Part shown: positions 25,818-33,190 of the stretch, piece after piece
Layout: every line of letters starts with the position of its first letter
Position numbering within the stretch: position 1 is the stretch's first letter
Origin: Candidatus Borrelia undatumii
GTDB lineage: Bacteria > Spirochaetota > Spirochaetia > Borreliales > Borreliaceae
Reading direction: 5' to 3'
DNA: 64,000 bases
Assembly (NCBI RefSeq): GCF_020882015.2
Contig: NZ_CP086555.2
Coordinates: 248,001-312,000 of the forward strand
Program-made: the position numbers and the translations under genes
The notes under the pieces: generated by a model
The model's database searches: none
Seen by the model: only the letters and a program-made list of their open reading frames with translations
What the model was told of the DNA's origin: nothing

Positions 25818-26339
25818 ATGGAAATTTTGAAGACGACAATGAAGCTTTATAAATACCATCTAGCGTCTGTTGCTCTGGCTTTGACGTTGATGCTGATCGT
25901 TATCAAATTACCTCTATCCTTTTACATAGTCAAAGGGTCTTCGATGCTTCCTGCGCTTATAGAAAAAAATTGGGTCATAAGTAACAATTTGGCCTACGGA
26001 ATAAGATTAAACGGAAGGGGGGAATACATGGTGCTATGGAACTGGCCCAAAAAAGACGATATGGTACTTATTAAAGATCCCATGACAAAAAGAACATCGG
26101 TTAAAAAAATTTTCGCTACGCCAGGTGCAAACTTCATAAAGGTAAAAAAAAACGTAATAAGCATAGACGACTTAAACTTCAACATAAATGAAAAACATTT
26201 AGACACCCTAAAGAGCGAATCCATTCCCAAAAATTATTATCTAGTAATAGGAGAAAACACGCAAGCCTCACTCGACTCCAGAGAGTATGGATTCATAGAA
26301 ATAAATGACATAATCGGCAAAATAATATACAGCCTGTAA
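25818..26339 (+). CDS. lepB: signal peptidase I
   Basis: 173 residues, short for LepB. One N-terminal TM helix (about 16-38) precedes the catalytic box VKGSSMLPALIEKNWVIS with nucleophile S42 (the SMxP motif), and the general base is K96 within RTSVKKIFATPG. The C-terminal GENTQASLDSREYGFI is the conserved box E (usually GDN-x-SxDSR). It removes signal peptides on the outer face of the inner membrane, for example from the M23, FliO and FliP precursors in this window. SD GAAAGGC six bases before ATG. From memory Borrelia has further LepB paralogs; this is the one corresponding to BB0263. Confidence 0.92.
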   Translation: MEILKTTMKLYKYHLASVALALTLMLIVIKLPLSFYIVKGSSMLPALIEKNWVISNNLAYGIRLNGRGEYMVLWNWPKKDDMVLIKDPMTKRTSVKKIFATPGANFIKVKKNVISIDDLNFNINEKHLDTLKSESIPKNYYLVIGENTQASLDSREYGFIEINDIIGKIIYSL

Positions 26340-26351
26340 TAACAAACAGAC

Positions 26352-26377
26352 GCAAGATTAGTAATTTAATATCTTGC
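26352..26377. terminator. possible bidirectional terminator between lepB and dnaK2
   Basis: GCAAGAT (26352-26358) and ATCTTGC (26371-26377) form a perfect 7-bp stem with a 12-base loop in the 51 bases between two convergent genes. No strong T-run follows on the plus strand; the minus strand is followed by a T-rich sequence. Location supports the call more than the structure does. Confidence 0.4.
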
Positions 26378-26390
26378 CAGTATAAATCTC

Positions 26391-27866
26391 TCAGGAATCG
26401 CTATCTTCAAAATCAATAATATCCCCAAACCCTCCAATGCTACTATCGCAGGCACTAGTCATCCTTATTTCAATAGATTTAGAAATATTAGTATCTAAAT
26501 CCATTGCAGCAACATTTAAAATACCGCTTTCATCTAAACTAAAAAGTATCTCTATCTTGGGAATACCCTTTAAAGCTTTTTGTATATTACTAAAGAAAAA
26601 TCTACCTATGGAATAATTTAAAGAAGACCTGCCATGCTCACCCTGCAACACATGTATTTCAATTTCTTCCTGATAGTCATTAATAGTTGTAAAGATTTTT
26701 CTCTCGCAAGCTGGCAAGGGAGTATTTCTCTTAATTAAAGTAAAAAATCCGTCATTGCGAGTCTCAATTCCAAGAGAATAAGGTGTTATATCTTTAAAAT
26801 TAATAAGAGAGTTATTATTTAGCAAACTAAAAGCCTGAATGCTCGCCCCCATCGAGACAATCTCATCTTGATTTAAAGAATCTAAAACTTCAATTTTAGG
26901 AAAAGTTTCCCTCAACCTCTGCTTTATTAAAGGAATCCTAGTTGAACCCCCTGAAAGCACTATCTTTGAAATACTCTCAGGGTTAATCCCTGAATCAGAA
27001 ATGCAGTCATTTGTAAGACTGATGGTCCTGTCTATAAATTGGCTAATCATGGATTCAAAATCATCTCTTGTAAGCTGATAATCTAAATGGTTGCCATCAA
27101 GAAATGGCAACACAATACTAACTTCATCCATAACAGATAAATTCTTTTTAGCCTCCTCAACTCTGTCTCTTATTTGTTCAAGAATAAAAATATCATCCAA
27201 ATCAATGCTGGGATATTTTTCCCTAAAATTACTTAAAACATTCTTTTCTATTTCCTCATTAAAATTATTACCGCCAAGTTTACTCTCACCCCTAACCGAG
27301 AGGACGGTATAGGTATCACCTTGTTTTTCCAAAAGAGTAACATCAAAAGTACCACCACCAAGGTCATAAACAAGAAAAGCCCCCTCCACTCGCTTTTCAA
27401 AAGCATAAGATATAGCTGCAGCTGTTGGTTCATTAAGTATTGCTCTACAGTGCAATCCCGCAAGGCGTGCAGCTTCTACCATACCTTTTCTTTGTATCTC
27501 AGAGAAATAAGCAGGCACCGTTATCACAGCATCACTTACTTCTTCCTCTAAAAACCTTTCAGCATTCTTTTTAATATGTAAAAACAAATAAGAAGCAATA
27601 TCCTCAGATCTGTACGTACCACTTCCTACCTTATAAGAAATCCCAGTACCCATGTTAGCCTTAAAATTGTAAAAGGTTTTATCCGGATTCACCAATATCT
27701 GACATTTAGCACAATTTCCTACAATAACGCCAGAATCTGTAAAAGATACAACAGAAGGCGTCATCCTCTCACCCCTATCATTTAGTATCACTCTAGCATT
27801 ATTGTCAAAATAAGACACTACAGTATTTGTAGTCCCAAAATCTATTCCTATCCACTTTCGCATCAT
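26391..27866 (-). CDS. dnaK2: Hsp70 homologue lacking the C-terminal lid
   Basis: 491 residues against about 635 for DnaK. The ATPase domain is complete by motif: GIDFGTTNTVVSYF (phosphate 1), DLGGGTFDVTLLEK (phosphate 2) and LSGGSTRIPLIKQ (adenosine). The substrate-binding beta domain follows (about 380-475; IEIHVLQGEHGRSSLNYSIG, IEILFSLDESGILNVAAMDL). The helical lid is missing; the chain ends in the acidic DIIDFEDSDS. Without a lid, substrate release should be fast, or a partner may replace it. The start is ATG at 27866, sharing a base with the previous stop (TGATG), with GGGG six bases upstream. It is the last gene of the long leftward run. Corresponds to BB0264. Confidence 0.9.
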   Translation of the reverse strand: MMRKWIGIDFGTTNTVVSYFDNNARVILNDRGERMTPSVVSFTDSGVIVGNCAKCQILVNPDKTFYNFKANMGTGISYKVGSGTYRSEDIASYLFLHIKKNAERFLEEEVSDAVITVPAYFSEIQRKGMVEAARLAGLHCRAILNEPTAAAISYAFEKRVEGAFLVYDLGGGTFDVTLLEKQGDTYTVLSVRGESKLGGNNFNEEIEKNVLSNFREKYPSIDLDDIFILEQIRDRVEEAKKNLSVMDEVSIVLPFLDGNHLDYQLTRDDFESMISQFIDRTISLTNDCISDSGINPESISKIVLSGGSTRIPLIKQRLRETFPKIEVLDSLNQDEIVSMGASIQAFSLLNNNSLINFKDITPYSLGIETRNDGFFTLIKRNTPLPACERKIFTTINDYQEEIEIHVLQGEHGRSSLNYSIGRFFFSNIQKALKGIPKIEILFSLDESGILNVAAMDLDTNISKSIEIRMTSACDSSIGGFGDIIDFEDSDS

Positions 27867-28363
27867 CAACTACCCCTATGAATTGAAATGATCAACTCAA
27901 TCTCTCCCAAATCTAACTTCAACTTCTTGGAAATAATTTCCAAAGACATCCCCTGCTCATAAAGTGAAATAACTTGTTGGCGTATATTATACCCTTCCTT
28001 TATTATATTTTTCTCAATGGTAGGTATTGAATAATCCAAGTTGTTCCTATAAACACTAGAATCACTTTTGACTCCAAAATCATTGTTTCCCATCGACATT
28101 GGATGAGAATTAAATCCCGATAGCCTATGATCAAGTATTTCTATCCTCTCATCAACCTCTTTAATAATCCTACTTAAACTCTCAATTTTTATTTCAATAA
28201 TATTTATATTACGATCCGTGGCCTGGTTAATCTCGATAATAGTTTTATCTACTTCACCCCTAAACTTCCTGAGTATGCTATTAGATTTTATTTTCACACC
28301 AATATAGACATGAAAATATATAAAGACAAATACAATCAAAACAAAACAAAATAAAATCAACAT
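27866..28363 (-). CDS. membrane-anchored protein with HTH-like C-terminus, SwrB-like
   Basis: 165 residues. An N-terminal TM helix (about 1-22, LILFCFVLIVFVFIYFHVYI) is followed by a coiled-coil-like region (about 40-80) and a C-terminal helical motif (about 118-160, VISLYEQGMSLEIISKKLKL then DLGEIELIISIH) that resembles sigma-region-4/HTH folds. This architecture matches B. subtilis SwrB, which is encoded at the end of the fla/che operon and supports assembly of the flagellar export gate. Here too it lies after flhA-flhF-flhG. That match is inferred from architecture and position, not from a database search. Corresponds to BB0265. Confidence 0.6.
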   Translation of the reverse strand: MLILFCFVLIVFVFIYFHVYIGVKIKSNSILRKFRGEVDKTIIEINQATDRNINIIEIKIESLSRIIKEVDERIEILDHRLSGFNSHPMSMGNNDFGVKSDSSVYRNNLDYSIPTIEKNIIKEGYNIRQQVISLYEQGMSLEIISKKLKLDLGEIELIISIHRGS

Positions 28364-28378
28364 TTAAAAATCCCTAAA

Positions 28379-28690
28379 CTATCTCTCAATATCAACATTC
28401 CTTCCTATTTTAGGATCATTAAACTTAATACAACGCTCAACATCTTCATCCCTTTCATTAACCCTAACTTTTAATAATACGGCAAAACTTACACCCTCTC
28501 CCTTTACGCCACTAGCAGGATACACGCCATTTACCTCAGAATCCACATGATAACTCTTATTTGGATTTAAACTTAACCTTTTATCATCCCTTATCTTCTT
28601 ATTTCTTAAATCCTCATTTGAAATTTCACTAACCTTAAAAGCACTCTGTGTGATTACCTTTATGCCCTCAAATGCACCATTAATATCCAT
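28379..28690 (-). CDS. small hypothetical protein
   Basis: 103 residues, not recognised. It is hydrophilic, rich in Asp, Lys, Asn and Val, has no signal peptide or TM helix and no obvious motif; a central VSFAVLLKVRVNE may be a beta strand pair. A strong GGAGG lies six bases before ATG, which supports it as a real gene. It sits between the FapA-type gene and the SwrB-like gene, 15 and 27 bases from them, so it is co-transcribed with late flagellar genes. Corresponds to BB0266. Confidence 0.65.
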   Translation of the reverse strand: MDINGAFEGIKVITQSAFKVSEISNEDLRNKKIRDDKRLSLNPNKSYHVDSEVNGVYPASGVKGEGVSFAVLLKVRVNERDEDVERCIKFNDPKIGRNVDIER

Positions 28691-28717
28691 AAAGTACCTC
28701 CTACAACCCGTGACCCA

Positions 28718-30613
28718 CTATGGTTTAAAAGGAACATAAGCTGCCGTCTTAATAACATCGTCATCCTCTACAAAAGCTACATTATTATAATCTCTTGAAA
28801 GCTCGTAATAAACACCCCTAATATGAATCTTAACCCCAGCATAAGCGGTGTGTTCAACAAAAATTTTACCATCCACAATACTACCTTCAAGCTCACATTG
28901 TAAGCTTTCTTGCTTATCTTTCACCATCTTTATTTCCAAAATCAGAATCTTTTTCTCATTAAGAAGCTCATTACAAATGTCAATTTTTAAAGACTTTTCA
29001 GCCTTATCAGCGGTGGCTAAAATGTTCTTCTTTAAAACAGAAACATCCTTGCTTACTACCTCTAATCTCTTCTCAATCTTTGCAAGACATTTAGTAAACC
29101 TAGACAGCAAATCCTTTATCTCAGGGTCATACCCAACGCCAAGGGAAGTTTCAGCATTACCCTCAGACCCAATTGAATACGCCCTAATTTCCTCCCTAGC
29201 ATAAATATTGGAACCAACTATTTTAGATTTCTTCCCAACACACAAAACTCTTCTTTTGCAAGATACAAAAGAATTGACAATACCCCTTACAACTTCAATA
29301 TCACCATGACACTTTATGCTAACATTTTCCAAGAATTTGGCTTTAATCCCTCTCTTCGAATAAATCTCTGAGCCCCCTTTACCATTAACACCACTGCTTA
29401 AAACGAGGAGCCCATCCGTTCTCAAATTACACCTACCAACAAGACCACTTACCTCTATTCCGCCCTTAGCCATAATGTTATACCCATCTAAAACACTTCC
29501 CTTAACAAGAACCATACCATTATTTACTATGTTCCCAGTCCCAGGGCCAACATCACCCTCAATAACATAAACATCATGGACAGCAATGACCCCATCTACA
29601 GCAGACATGTACCCATTGCATTTTGCAATAATTTTATTTCCTTCTCGTATAGTATTCTCCCCCAAAGCAAATTCCAACTCACTGCCATCCTCTGCTTCCA
29701 ATACTTTTCCAAAAACAGTATACCCATCAGTGCCCTTCTTTAAGGGCACAATCTCTGCCAACTCATCCCCTTCGCTAACATTCCTAAATCCAATATTTAA
29801 ATTATCAGGCTCACCATGATGTTTATCATCAAAAATAAACTTAACATAAGAATCACTCCCCTTAATAGGGGCTGCACCCCTTGCCATCTCAACCGGCTCA
29901 CCGTAAATAGGGAAATCCACAAAATTTTCTATCTTATCTCTAAGGAATGCTCTCTCTGATATTCCATATTTTTTAAGAATATTAAAAATATCTTTGTCTA
30001 ATATCTCATACCCATTATCCCCAGGTTCAGTAAACTCAATAGTCACTGACATCGAATCTTCAGATATTTGAACCATCATAGTTACACTCTCAGAAGGGTC
30101 GGCATCAAAATCGCCTATCCGTTCATACTTCCCATTAGCATTCTCAACTAAGGATCGAATAAAATTCTTATCCAAATCTTGCCTGTTGACCTTGAAACGC
30201 AACTTATTCATTACATCCTCAAAATTAACAGCGCCTCCTTGCCCCTTAGGCGCCACAACTTTTAGAAATATACCCCTCGGAGTTTTCCTGATAAAAAATA
30301 AGCCATCCGTTGACAAAATTTCTTCATCTCTGTCCCCCACACCTAAAACATCAGAAACGCCAAGCTTAGTATAAGAATTTTTATAAGCAACTATTCTCCA
30401 TTTCTTCCTACCATATCCAAATATTCCACTAGTTCCTCGTTCCAACACCTCATAGTCTAAATCTTTATAAGGGATAGAAAGTTCTAAAGAAGCATCATTT
30501 AAAGCCTCTTCAAGAGTATCTGCCTCTACCTCCATTAGATTAACATTATTTTCCCTTTCCAAATAATCCCTCATCTTACTGCGAAAGTCAGAAAAACTGA
30601 CGCTATTAGGCAT
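28718..30613 (-). CDS. Jag-N plus FapA/DUF342 protein, flagellar-linked
   Basis: 631 residues. Residues about 20-77 match the Jag N-terminal domain (VEADTLEEALNDASLELSIP, VLERGTSGIFGYGRKKWRIV). A long DUF342/FapA region follows, with the beta-helix-like run of short glycine- and valine-rich turns (for example GDVGPGTGNIVNNGMVLVKG and VLDGYNIMAKGGIEVSGLVG), then a helical coiled coil (about 495-585). FapA in Vibrio is a flagellar assembly protein, and this gene follows flhG directly but for one gene. AAGGAG precedes the ATG. Function in Borrelia is not known to me; a role in polar flagellar assembly is an inference. Corresponds to BB0267. Confidence 0.75.
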   Translation of the reverse strand: MPNSVSFSDFRSKMRDYLERENNVNLMEVEADTLEEALNDASLELSIPYKDLDYEVLERGTSGIFGYGRKKWRIVAYKNSYTKLGVSDVLGVGDRDEEILSTDGLFFIRKTPRGIFLKVVAPKGQGGAVNFEDVMNKLRFKVNRQDLDKNFIRSLVENANGKYERIGDFDADPSESVTMMVQISEDSMSVTIEFTEPGDNGYEILDKDIFNILKKYGISERAFLRDKIENFVDFPIYGEPVEMARGAAPIKGSDSYVKFIFDDKHHGEPDNLNIGFRNVSEGDELAEIVPLKKGTDGYTVFGKVLEAEDGSELEFALGENTIREGNKIIAKCNGYMSAVDGVIAVHDVYVIEGDVGPGTGNIVNNGMVLVKGSVLDGYNIMAKGGIEVSGLVGRCNLRTDGLLVLSSGVNGKGGSEIYSKRGIKAKFLENVSIKCHGDIEVVRGIVNSFVSCKRRVLCVGKKSKIVGSNIYAREEIRAYSIGSEGNAETSLGVGYDPEIKDLLSRFTKCLAKIEKRLEVVSKDVSVLKKNILATADKAEKSLKIDICNELLNEKKILILEIKMVKDKQESLQCELEGSIVDGKIFVEHTAYAGVKIHIRGVYYELSRDYNNVAFVEDDDVIKTAAYVPFKP

Positions 30614-30615
30614 GT

Positions 30616-31119
30616 CTACTCCTTCCTATTAATCAAGGTTTTAATAGCTTTAGCAACAACTTTTGGATCATTGGCCTCCAGATAAGAGAGCTGACTAGAC
30701 AATTTATCACTAAACTGAATGTTACTACTAGGCTTAGGCTTGCTATCACTATGCTCTGTGCTGTATTTTTCAAGCTCCTCCATAAACTGAAAATCATTAC
30801 CACTCTCACTTTTCTCATCAACAGGAATACCAACAAACGAGGAGCCCATATCAACTGTCCCAGTTTCGCGCTTCTCGCCTTTACTATACTCATAGTCTAC
30901 CTTGCTGTTAAATCTTATATCTTTAAAAAGATCATACAAATACTTTTTATATATAAATTCTATCAAAATCCCAATGAGGAAAAAAAACACAAACTGGACT
31001 AATGCTCTAAACAATATCGTAAAAAAATACAAGCGCGCGATGAGGCCAAAAATAACTGAAACAACAAACGCAAACGCGCTAAATAATAAGACATACCTAA
31101 CTTCCCTACCAAACAACAT
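30616..31119 (-). CDS. two-TM protein with FliF-like C-terminal tail
   Basis: 167 residues from ATG at 31119, which has GGAAAGG five bases upstream and starts one base after the flhG stop; ATG at 31137 would overlap flhG and has no SD. Two TM helices lie at about 9-29 and 36-57. An acidic, Ser-rich cytoplasmic region follows, and the chain ends with NDPKVVAKAIKTLI plus four residues. That tail aligns gap-free with the FliF C-terminus in this window (EKPEDVAKLIRTWI plus four residues), the segment that binds FliG in other bacteria. The B. burgdorferi homologue BB0268 was, as I recall, reported as an Hfq; I see no Sm1 or Sm2 motif. Function open. Confidence 0.7.
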   Translation of the reverse strand: MLFGREVRYVLLFSAFAFVVSVIFGLIARLYFFTILFRALVQFVFFFLIGILIEFIYKKYLYDLFKDIRFNSKVDYEYSKGEKRETGTVDMGSSFVGIPVDEKSESGNDFQFMEELEKYSTEHSDSKPKPSSNIQFSDKLSSQLSYLEANDPKVVAKAIKTLINRKE

Positions 31120-31120
31120 A

Positions 31121-32011
31121 CTACCTTTCCATGCCAAAAAATTTAGATATAAACCCTATCACACCCCTTCTTTTCTTACCATCCAGAGAAACTTCTTCAA
31201 GGGTAGCCACAATAGAATCAAGACAATAACTAGCCCTACTATTAGGAGTTAACAAAATAAAAGGCCTCTGCTTGAAAACAGAATTTCTAATGTTCTGATC
31301 TTCGTAAACATACCCCAAATAATCAATATTCAAATTCAAAAACTGACTCGATATGTCAATAACCTTCTTGGCAACTGCTTTGCCCTCGCTTACGTTAGCA
31401 ACCCTATTAACAACAAGTCTTAAATTCTTTAAATTCTCCATCCTGTGAGCTAAAACCTTGATGATACCATAAGCATCCGTTATAGAAGTAGGCTCTGGGG
31501 TTGTAACAATCACCACATCATCACTAGAAAACAAAAATGAAATTACCTGCCTTGAAATCCCTGCACTAGTATCTATGATAACTATATCATATTCATAAAC
31601 TTTCAATAACTCTTTTATAAACTGACTCATTTCAGCATCTGAAAGATCTAGAAGCTCCGTTGTCCCAGAAGCACCAGCCAAAAGATCAATATTATATTCC
31701 GTTTTTGTTATCACTTCTTTAATATCTTTGCCTTGCATAATCATATGATAAATACTGTACTTTGGTATAACTCCAAGCAAAATATTAATGTTGGCCATCC
31801 CAATGTCGGCATCAAAAATTAAAACCTTCTTGCCAAGATTTGAATACTTAAGGGCAAGTCCCACAGCAATGTTACTCTTGCCAACTCCACCCTTGCCACT
31901 GGTAATAGAAATAAACCGAGTTCTACTGTTTTGAATTTTATCATCAACGGCAAAATTAGCCTTACTACTCAATCTCATAATATCTCTTAAACTTTGGGCC
32001 TGATCTTCCAT
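31121..32011 (-). CDS. flhG: MinD-like ATPase FlhG (YlxH)
   Basis: 296 residues. The N-terminus EDQAQSLRDIM contains the DQAxxLR activator motif that stimulates FlhF GTPase. Then come the deviant Walker A SGKGGVGKSNIAVGLA (P-loop with signature Lys) and DADIGMANINILLG. FlhG controls the number of polar flagella by interacting with FlhF and with C-ring proteins. It lies 12 bases after flhF, the usual pair. No FliA gene follows, unlike many related operons. In Borrelia, which has several flagella at each pole, it should help set their number. Corresponds to BB0269. Confidence 0.93.
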   Translation of the reverse strand: MEDQAQSLRDIMRLSSKANFAVDDKIQNSRTRFISITSGKGGVGKSNIAVGLALKYSNLGKKVLIFDADIGMANINILLGVIPKYSIYHMIMQGKDIKEVITKTEYNIDLLAGASGTTELLDLSDAEMSQFIKELLKVYEYDIVIIDTSAGISRQVISFLFSSDDVVIVTTPEPTSITDAYGIIKVLAHRMENLKNLRLVVNRVANVSEGKAVAKKVIDISSQFLNLNIDYLGYVYEDQNIRNSVFKQRPFILLTPNSRASYCLDSIVATLEEVSLDGKKRRGVIGFISKFFGMER

Positions 32012-32023
32012 TTTATATTATCC

Positions 32024-33190
32024 TCAATAATAAGATTTACTTTTAATCCTTCGAACGAATTCAACATCATCACTTATTCTGTATCCATTTATCTTCTTTA
32101 TGAAAGTGAGTGGTTCTGCCACACTAATATTGTGAGGAACCACTTGCCCATCCGTGATATAAGAAACTTCCTTTTTCATTTCATGGATTAAACTTATCAA
32201 GTTTCCAACACATGTTGTCTCGTCTAATTTCGTAAAAATTATAGTCTTATAATTAAAGGGAGAAAATTGATGAAATATCTCCTTAATGTCTGCCGTTTTT
32301 GTAGTAGAACTTACGGCTAAATGAAACTCAGCATCACCTCCACAAGCATTCAAAAGTTCTTTCATCTCAGCAAGCTTCATGAAATCCTTAGGGCTCTTCC
32401 CAATAGTATCAATAAGAACAAGATCAAAATCTTTCGACTGTGTTATCTCTTCTTTTAAATCCTTAAAAGACTCAATTGCCTTAACCGGAATCCCCATAAT
32501 ATCACCATAAGTTTGAATTTGTTTCTTAGCTCCTATACGATAATTATCAATAGTAATAATCTTAATACCTAACTTCTTACTATCACCATTGATTCCGTAA
32601 ATTGCTGCAAGCTTTGCAATTGTGGTAGTTTTCCCGACCCCTGTTGGTCCAACCAAAATAAAAATCCTCTTCTTAAGATTATCAATAAGGGAGCCCGAAC
32701 ATTTAATAGTACCAGCGATATATACTACCACACTGTCCCTAACTCTATCATAATCATCAAGTCTCAACAAACTAAACTCTTTCTTAATAAAATCATTAAC
32801 TTCTCTGATGTAATTTTCAGAAAAATCATTGTCACGCAATATATCTTCTATTTTCAAGATTGTTGGATGATTAATTTCTTCCTTCTTATGCGCAAGTTCA
32901 CTCTTAAGGGATTTAACCTCCTTAAGAACGTCTTCAATCGAAGAGCTCTCTTCTTTTTTAATACTTTGAAGAATCTTACGCTTCTCCTCCTCAACATTGA
33001 TCTGTTGCTGCCCAATATCATATCTAACATAACCTGAGACCTCAATCCAATCCTTACTAAATAAGCCAAAGATCCCACCGTAGGGTATGGTCTTATAAGT
33101 CATAACCCTAGCATTCTTTCCATATTTCTTCTTAATCGTTTCTATGACCTCATTATAGGTTGAGCCTCTTTCTGTAAAATATTGAACCAT
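32024..33190 (-). CDS. flhF: SRP-type GTPase FlhF
   Basis: 388 residues. A variable basic B domain (about 1-110) precedes the N and G domains of the signal-recognition GTPases. The P-loop is VGPTGVGKTTTIAKLAA, G3 is LIDTIGKS and G4 is FTKLDETTC. FlhF dimerises on GTP, marks the cell pole and recruits the first MS-ring protein. The N-terminal QYFTERGSTYNEVIETIKKK resembles the start of other FlhFs. The ATG overlaps the flhA stop by one base (TAATG), so translation is coupled. Partner FlhG is encoded immediately downstream. Corresponds to BB0270. Confidence 0.95.
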   Translation of the reverse strand: MVQYFTERGSTYNEVIETIKKKYGKNARVMTYKTIPYGGIFGLFSKDWIEVSGYVRYDIGQQQINVEEEKRKILQSIKKEESSSIEDVLKEVKSLKSELAHKKEEINHPTILKIEDILRDNDFSENYIREVNDFIKKEFSLLRLDDYDRVRDSVVVYIAGTIKCSGSLIDNLKKRIFILVGPTGVGKTTTIAKLAAIYGINGDSKKLGIKIITIDNYRIGAKKQIQTYGDIMGIPVKAIESFKDLKEEITQSKDFDLVLIDTIGKSPKDFMKLAEMKELLNACGGDAEFHLAVSSTTKTADIKEIFHQFSPFNYKTIIFTKLDETTCVGNLISLIHEMKKEVSYITDGQVVPHNISVAEPLTFIKKINGYRISDDVEFVRRIKSKSYY

